NCBI GenBank assembly: GCA_024711155.1
Contig: JANJTK010000193.1
Span: 1-36,521 of the forward strand
Origin: Burkholderiaceae bacterium
GTDB taxonomy: Bacteria; Pseudomonadota; Gammaproteobacteria; Burkholderiales; Burkholderiaceae_E
Direction of reading: 5' to 3'
Length of the DNA: 36,521 nt
Shown here: piece after piece, positions 33,064 through 36,521 of the stretch
How the letters are laid out: every line of letters starts with the position of its first letter
Position numbering within the stretch: position 1 is the stretch's first letter
Notes under the pieces: model-generated
The model's input: only the letters and a program-made list of their open reading frames with translations
Databases searched by the model: none
What the model was told of the DNA's origin: nothing
Translations under genes and position numbers: made by a program

Positions 33064-34568
33064 CGCGTCGGTGCCGCGCGAACCGTCGAGGTCGCCGGGT
33101 GCGTCGCGGCGCCCGCGCGTGCCGACGCGGCGGCCACCGCATCGCGCCGGCGGCGCCCGGCGTCGCGCACGAACTCGACGAAGCGCGCGGGCCAGCGGTT
33201 GCCGCCGACGCTGCGCAGGTGGGTGTAGGAGGCGAGCACGTTGCGATGGACGATGCCGTCGCGCGCGCCGTCGATGCCGTGGCCGCGCAGGACCCGGTAA
33301 GCATAGCGCAGCCCGGGCGCGGCGTTCTCGAGCGTCGAGTGGTGGAACTCGTGTCCGCGCAGCGGCGCGGGCGGGTCGCCGGGCCACGGGAAGTCGCCGG
33401 TCTCCTCGAGCGCGACGTAGCCGCGACCGACCGCGCGCTCGCGCATCACGACGTCGGCCGGCAGCGCGCCGACCATCTCGTGGCGCTCGCCGCGCCACGA
33501 GATCGAACGCGCCAGGTACATCAGGCCGCCGCACTCGGCGTAGACCGGCAACCCGGCCTCGATGCGCTCGCGCAGCGCCGCGCGCAGCGTCCCGTTGGCC
33601 GACAGGCGCGGTGCGAGCGCCTCCGGGAAGCCGCCGCCGACGAACACGCCGTCGACTTCGGGCAGCGTCGGGTCGCGCAGCGTGTCGAACGGCACCAGCT
33701 GCGCGCCGGCGGCTTCGAGCGCCTCGAGGTCGCCGGCGTAGTAGAAGCCGAAGGCCTCGTCGCGCGCGATGCCGATGCGCACCGGCGCGTCCGCCGGTGC
33801 CGGTCCGACGGCGCTGCCGGCTGCTGTCGTGCGCGCGCCGGCGGGCGCCGCGGGTTGCCGCGCGGGCACGGCCGACCCGGCTCGCGCCGCCGGACCGACC
33901 ACGCGCAGCAGCGCGTCGAGGTCGAGCGACTCGGCGATCGCGCGCGCGATCGCGTCGATCACGTGCGCGGCCTCGCCTTGCTCGTTGCTGGGAACGAGTC
34001 CCAGGTGTCGTTCGGCGATCGCGAGCCGGGGATCGCTGCCGAGCGCGCCGAGCACCGGTACGTCGGTGTAGCGCTCGAGCGCCGCGCGCACGCGCGACTC
34101 GTGGCGGCTCCCGCCGACCCGGTTCAGCACCACGCCGGCGATGCGCACCCGCGGCTCGAACGCCTGGTAGCCGAGCACCAGGGGCGCGAGGCCGCGCGCG
34201 GTGCCGCGCGCGTCGAGCACGAGCACCGCCGGCAAGCCGAGCCGCTGCGCGAGCATCGCGTTGCTGTCGGAGCCGTCGGTGGCCGTGCCGTCGTGCAGCC
34301 CGAGGTTGCCTTCGACCAGCGTCGCATCGGCCCGGTCGGCGTGGCGCGCGAACGAGGCCGCGATCTCGTCCCATCCGCTCAGGTGCGGGTCGAGGTTGCG
34401 GCAGGCGCGCCCGGCGGCGAGGCCGAGCCACATCGGATCGATGTAGTCGGGGCCCTTCTTGAACGGCTGCACGCTCAGGCCGCGCGCGCGCAGCGCCGCG
34501 CACAGCCCGATCGAGACGGTGGTCTTGCCCGAGGAGCGGTGCGCTGCCGAGACCAGCCAGCGACTCAT
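33060..34568 (-). CDS. dsrN: DsrN, siroheme amidase (CobB-like)
   Basis: DsrN is a cobyrinic acid a,c-diamide synthase homologue that amidates siroheme to siroamide for DsrAB. The 502-aa product has an N-terminal ATPase domain ([15 protein letters not shown], then [12 protein letters not shown]), a Pro/Ala-rich linker of about 40 residues near 240-280, and a C-terminal glutamine amidotransferase domain with the nucleophile Cys in [10 protein letters not shown] and a His in SYTHLR. It starts at 34568, nine bases after dsrP. The 812-aa ORF is a shadow extension. Position directly after dsrP matches the classical dsr order, favouring DsrN over cobalamin-only CobB. Confidence 0.92.
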   Translation of the reverse strand: MSRWLVSAAHRSSGKTTVSIGLCAALRARGLSVQPFKKGPDYIDPMWLGLAAGRACRNLDPHLSGWDEIAASFARHADRADATLVEGNLGLHDGTATDGSDSNAMLAQRLGLPAVLVLDARGTARGLAPLVLGYQAFEPRVRIAGVVLNRVGGSRHESRVRAALERYTDVPVLGALGSDPRLAIAERHLGLVPSNEQGEAAHVIDAIARAIAESLDLDALLRVVGPAARAGSAVPARQPAAPAGARTTAAGSAVGPAPADAPVRIGIARDEAFGFYYAGDLEALEAAGAQLVPFDTLRDPTLPEVDGVFVGGGFPEALAPRLSANGTLRAALRERIEAGLPVYAECGGLMYLARSISWRGERHEMVGALPADVVMRERAVGRGYVALEETGDFPWPGDPPAPLRGHEFHHSTLENAAPGLRYAYRVLRGHGIDGARDGIVHRNVLASYTHLRSVGGNRWPARFVEFVRDAGRRRRDAVAAASARAGAATHPATSTVRAAPTR

Positions 34569-34576
34569 CGCAGCCC

Positions 34577-35776
34577 TCAGCCGCCGTCGACGGCGGCGCC
34601 TGCGGGTGCCGGCGCGTCGTGCGGCGCGAAGTCGAGCACGCGCACGCCCACCAGCGTGATCAGGAACGCGGCCGCGACCCCGCCGACGCCGAGCAGCAGC
34701 TCCGGCAGCGACGGCGCGTACGGCGCGACCTGGCCGTCGAAGAAGCTCGAACTCACCGTGGCGCCCGGGAACAGTTCGAGCGGGAAGGCCTGGCCGCCGA
34801 TGATGAACACGTACAGCGCGCAGAACGCGCCGACGACGACGAGCACGCTGGCGAGGATCGACGTGCGCGGGTTCGAGGCGTCGCCGCCCCAGATCAGCGC
34901 CATCGGCGCGACGCTGCCCACCGCGACGAATCCGATCCACAGCAGCAGCGGGTAGACGCCGCCGTCGAGCAGCACGAAGCGCTCGAACTCGACCTGGCGG
35001 GCGAAGTACGCGTTGGTCAGGTGGTGCATCGCGACCAGGTAGAGCGTTGCGGCCACGAACACGCCCAGCAACCGCGTCATGCGACGCGTGACCTGCGCCG
35101 GCGGCGGCTGGCCGTTCCAGGCGCCGACTGCGGCCTGCGCGAGCAGGAACACCGCCAGGCCCCACGCGAACGACATCACGATGAACATCGGCGCGAGCAG
35201 CGCGGTGCCGTACGCCTGCCGCGCGACCAGGAAGCCGAAGATCGAGCCGGTGCCGGTGGTCAGCACGAGCCGCCAGACGAACGCGGCGAGGCCGGCCTTC
35301 TTCGAGTGCGGATGCATGCGCCGGTCCATCAGCGTCCACAGGTAGACCGCGACGATCGCCGCCATTCCCGAGTAGAGCAGCACGTTCCACGCGAACACCG
35401 AGCTCGGGTTGTAGTGCGTGGCGGCGACGATCATCCGGTCGGGGCGGCCGAGGTCGAGCATCAGCACCATCAGGCCGCCCGCGAGCATCGCCAGGCACAG
35501 CAGCCCCGACAGCGGGGCGCGCGCCTTGTACGGCGCCTTGCCGAACACCGACCCGATCGACGCGACGTTCAGGACGCCGGAGGCCGCGACGATCAGGAAG
35601 ATCGCGAACACATGCGGCAGGCCCCAGACGACGTGGTTGTTCATCCCCGTCGCGACGTGGCCCTCGGTCTCCATGTAGTGAGCGGCGCCCAGCCCGAGCG
35701 CCACCAGCGCGGCGCCGAGCGCCGCCAGCAGCCAGAAGCTGCGCGCCGGGGGCGAAGGTGCGATGCCTGCCTGCAT
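34577..35776 (-). CDS. dsrP: DsrP, NrfD-like membrane subunit
   Basis: DsrP is the integral membrane, quinone-interacting part of the DsrMKJOP complex. The 399-aa product has about ten hydrophobic helices and NrfD-like features: [46 protein letters not shown]. The C terminus is Pro/Ala-rich. It follows dsrO by four bases and precedes dsrN by eight. ATG at 35776. Electrons are thought to move between DsrJ/O and the quinone pool through it. Confidence 0.94.
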   Translation of the reverse strand: MQAGIAPSPPARSFWLLAALGAALVALGLGAAHYMETEGHVATGMNNHVVWGLPHVFAIFLIVAASGVLNVASIGSVFGKAPYKARAPLSGLLCLAMLAGGLMVLMLDLGRPDRMIVAATHYNPSSVFAWNVLLYSGMAAIVAVYLWTLMDRRMHPHSKKAGLAAFVWRLVLTTGTGSIFGFLVARQAYGTALLAPMFIVMSFAWGLAVFLLAQAAVGAWNGQPPPAQVTRRMTRLLGVFVAATLYLVAMHHLTNAYFARQVEFERFVLLDGGVYPLLLWIGFVAVGSVAPMALIWGGDASNPRTSILASVLVVVGAFCALYVFIIGGQAFPLELFPGATVSSSFFDGQVAPYAPSLPELLLGVGGVAAAFLITLVGVRVLDFAPHDAPAPAGAAVDGG

Positions 35777-35780
35777 GTCG

Positions 35781-36518
35781 TCAGATCCCGTGGTAGCGCA
35801 CGCCGGTGTCCAGGCGCAGGTCGTCGCGGATGCGCGTCGTCGCGACTTCGCGCACGCGCTTCGAGATCGCGCTGTCCGGGTCGTTCAGGTCGCCGAACAG
35901 GATCGCCTGCGTCGGGCACGACTCGACGCAGGCCGGCAGCCGGCCGCGGTCGACGCGGTGCACGCACATCGTGCAGCTCTCGACGCAGCCCTTGCCGCGC
36001 GGAACCTCGGGCTTCTGCTGCGTCAGCGGCTCGTGCACGAAGCTGCGCGCCTTGTACGGGCAGGCCATCACGCAATAGCGGCAGCCGATGCAGATGTGCC
36101 GGTCCACCAGCACGATGCCGTCGGCGCGCTTGAACGACGCGCCGGTCGGGCAGACGTCGACGCACGGCGGGTGCGCGCAGTGCTGGCACATGACGGGCGC
36201 GCTGGTGGCGCGGCCGCTCGCCTTGTCGCGGATCGCGACCTTGCGGATCCACTGCGAGTCGGTCGGCTTCGTGCCCCCCGACAGTCCGTTCTCGGCGTTG
36301 CACGCCTTGACGCACTCGCTGCAGTCGGGCGAGCAGCGGGTCGCGTCGACCAGCATGCCCCAGCGCACCTTCGACGACGCCGGCTCGCCAGCCGCGCGCG
36401 GGGCCTGCGCCGACGCGATCTCGACCAGCCGGATGCCGGGTGCGAGCAGCACGCCGGCGAGCCCCGCGCCGGCGGCCGCGAGCAGCGCGCGGCGCGCGCC
36501 GGAGTCGCGCTCGCTCAT
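35781..36518 (-). CDS. dsrO: DsrO, periplasmic ferredoxin-like subunit
   Basis: DsrO is the periplasmic Fe-S subunit of DsrMKJOP. The 245-aa product has a twin-arginine signal (GARRALLAAAGAGLAGVLL) and then several cysteine clusters: CSPDCSECVKAC, CQHCAHPPCVDVCPTG, CIGCRYCVMACPYKARS, and CTMC with ACVESCPT. They would hold three or four [4Fe-4S] centres. ATG at 36518 may overlap the stop of the next upstream gene (ATGA), expected to be dsrJ, which lies outside the window. The complete start at the very edge is supported by the Tat signal. Confidence 0.94.
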   Translation of the reverse strand: MSERDSGARRALLAAAGAGLAGVLLAPGIRLVEIASAQAPRAAGEPASSKVRWGMLVDATRCSPDCSECVKACNAENGLSGGTKPTDSQWIRKVAIRDKASGRATSAPVMCQHCAHPPCVDVCPTGASFKRADGIVLVDRHICIGCRYCVMACPYKARSFVHEPLTQQKPEVPRGKGCVESCTMCVHRVDRGRLPACVESCPTQAILFGDLNDPDSAISKRVREVATTRIRDDLRLDTGVRYHGI

Positions 36519-36521
36519 GGC

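Overview
The window is very GC-rich, almost wall-to-wall protein-coding DNA that reads as a sulfur-oxidation island of a chemolithotrophic proteobacterium. A betaproteobacterium is my best guess, from base composition and gene content; I see no rRNA, tRNA or other decisive marker. I see no integrase, transposase or CRISPR array, and no gene-free stretch longer than about 225 bases.

Layout. (1) 1-3616, + strand: the end of a Suf Fe-S assembly operon (sufD, sufS, sufU, sufT; the last four codons of an upstream gene, perhaps sufC, are at the edge). (2) 3660-6576, - strand: three small lipoproteins and a VIT1/CCC1 family transporter with a ferritin-like domain. (3) 6802-9527, + strand: a DsrC-family protein with no cysteine at all (RspA-like), TusA, DsrE2, an S24/LexA-like protein without a DNA-binding domain, and a conserved protein of unknown function. 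(4) 9547-13454: a catabolic-looking insert on the - strand (74-aa unknown protein, CMD-Rieske fusion, APH-like kinase and ACAD10/11-like acyl-CoA dehydrogenase) with a divergent GntR regulator. (5) 13584-14502, + strand: a 134-aa unknown protein and a YfcE-type phosphoesterase. (6) 14650-19717, + strand: qmoA-qmoB-hdrC-hdrB, a Qmo complex in which soluble HdrC and HdrB stand in for membrane QmoC. (7) 19817-21353: a Uma2 nuclease and a convergent YkgJ-type protein. (8) 21434-29982, - strand: soeA-soeB-soeC-sat-aprB-aprA, closed by a strong intrinsic terminator. (9) 30202-32221, + strand: a soluble NarX/NarL-type two-component pair. (10) 32218-36518, - strand: the distal part of a reverse dsr operon, dsrO-dsrP-dsrN-cobA, which continues past the right edge.

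How it fits together. TusA, DsrE2 and DsrC-type proteins relay sulfane sulfur to reverse DsrAB, whose genes should lie beyond the right edge. DsrOP belong to the membrane complex that handles electrons for this step. CobA and DsrN make the siroheme (amide) cofactor. The sulfite produced can be oxidised directly by cytoplasmic SoeABC, or through APS by AprBA and Sat, which conserves ATP. QmoAB-HdrCB is the likely electron partner of AprBA. The Suf genes fit the heavy Fe-S demand. Most of this is known biochemistry.

Less expected points are: the cysteine-free DsrC paralogue; the missing membrane anchor for Qmo/Apr (no qmoC or aprM in the window); a TACCC/GGGTA-type inverted repeat that recurs ahead of rspA, tusA and qmoA; the S24-like protein paired with an unknown protein next to dsrE2; a split kinase/dehydrogenase pair resembling ACAD10/11; and the position of the NarXL-like pair between soe and dsr.
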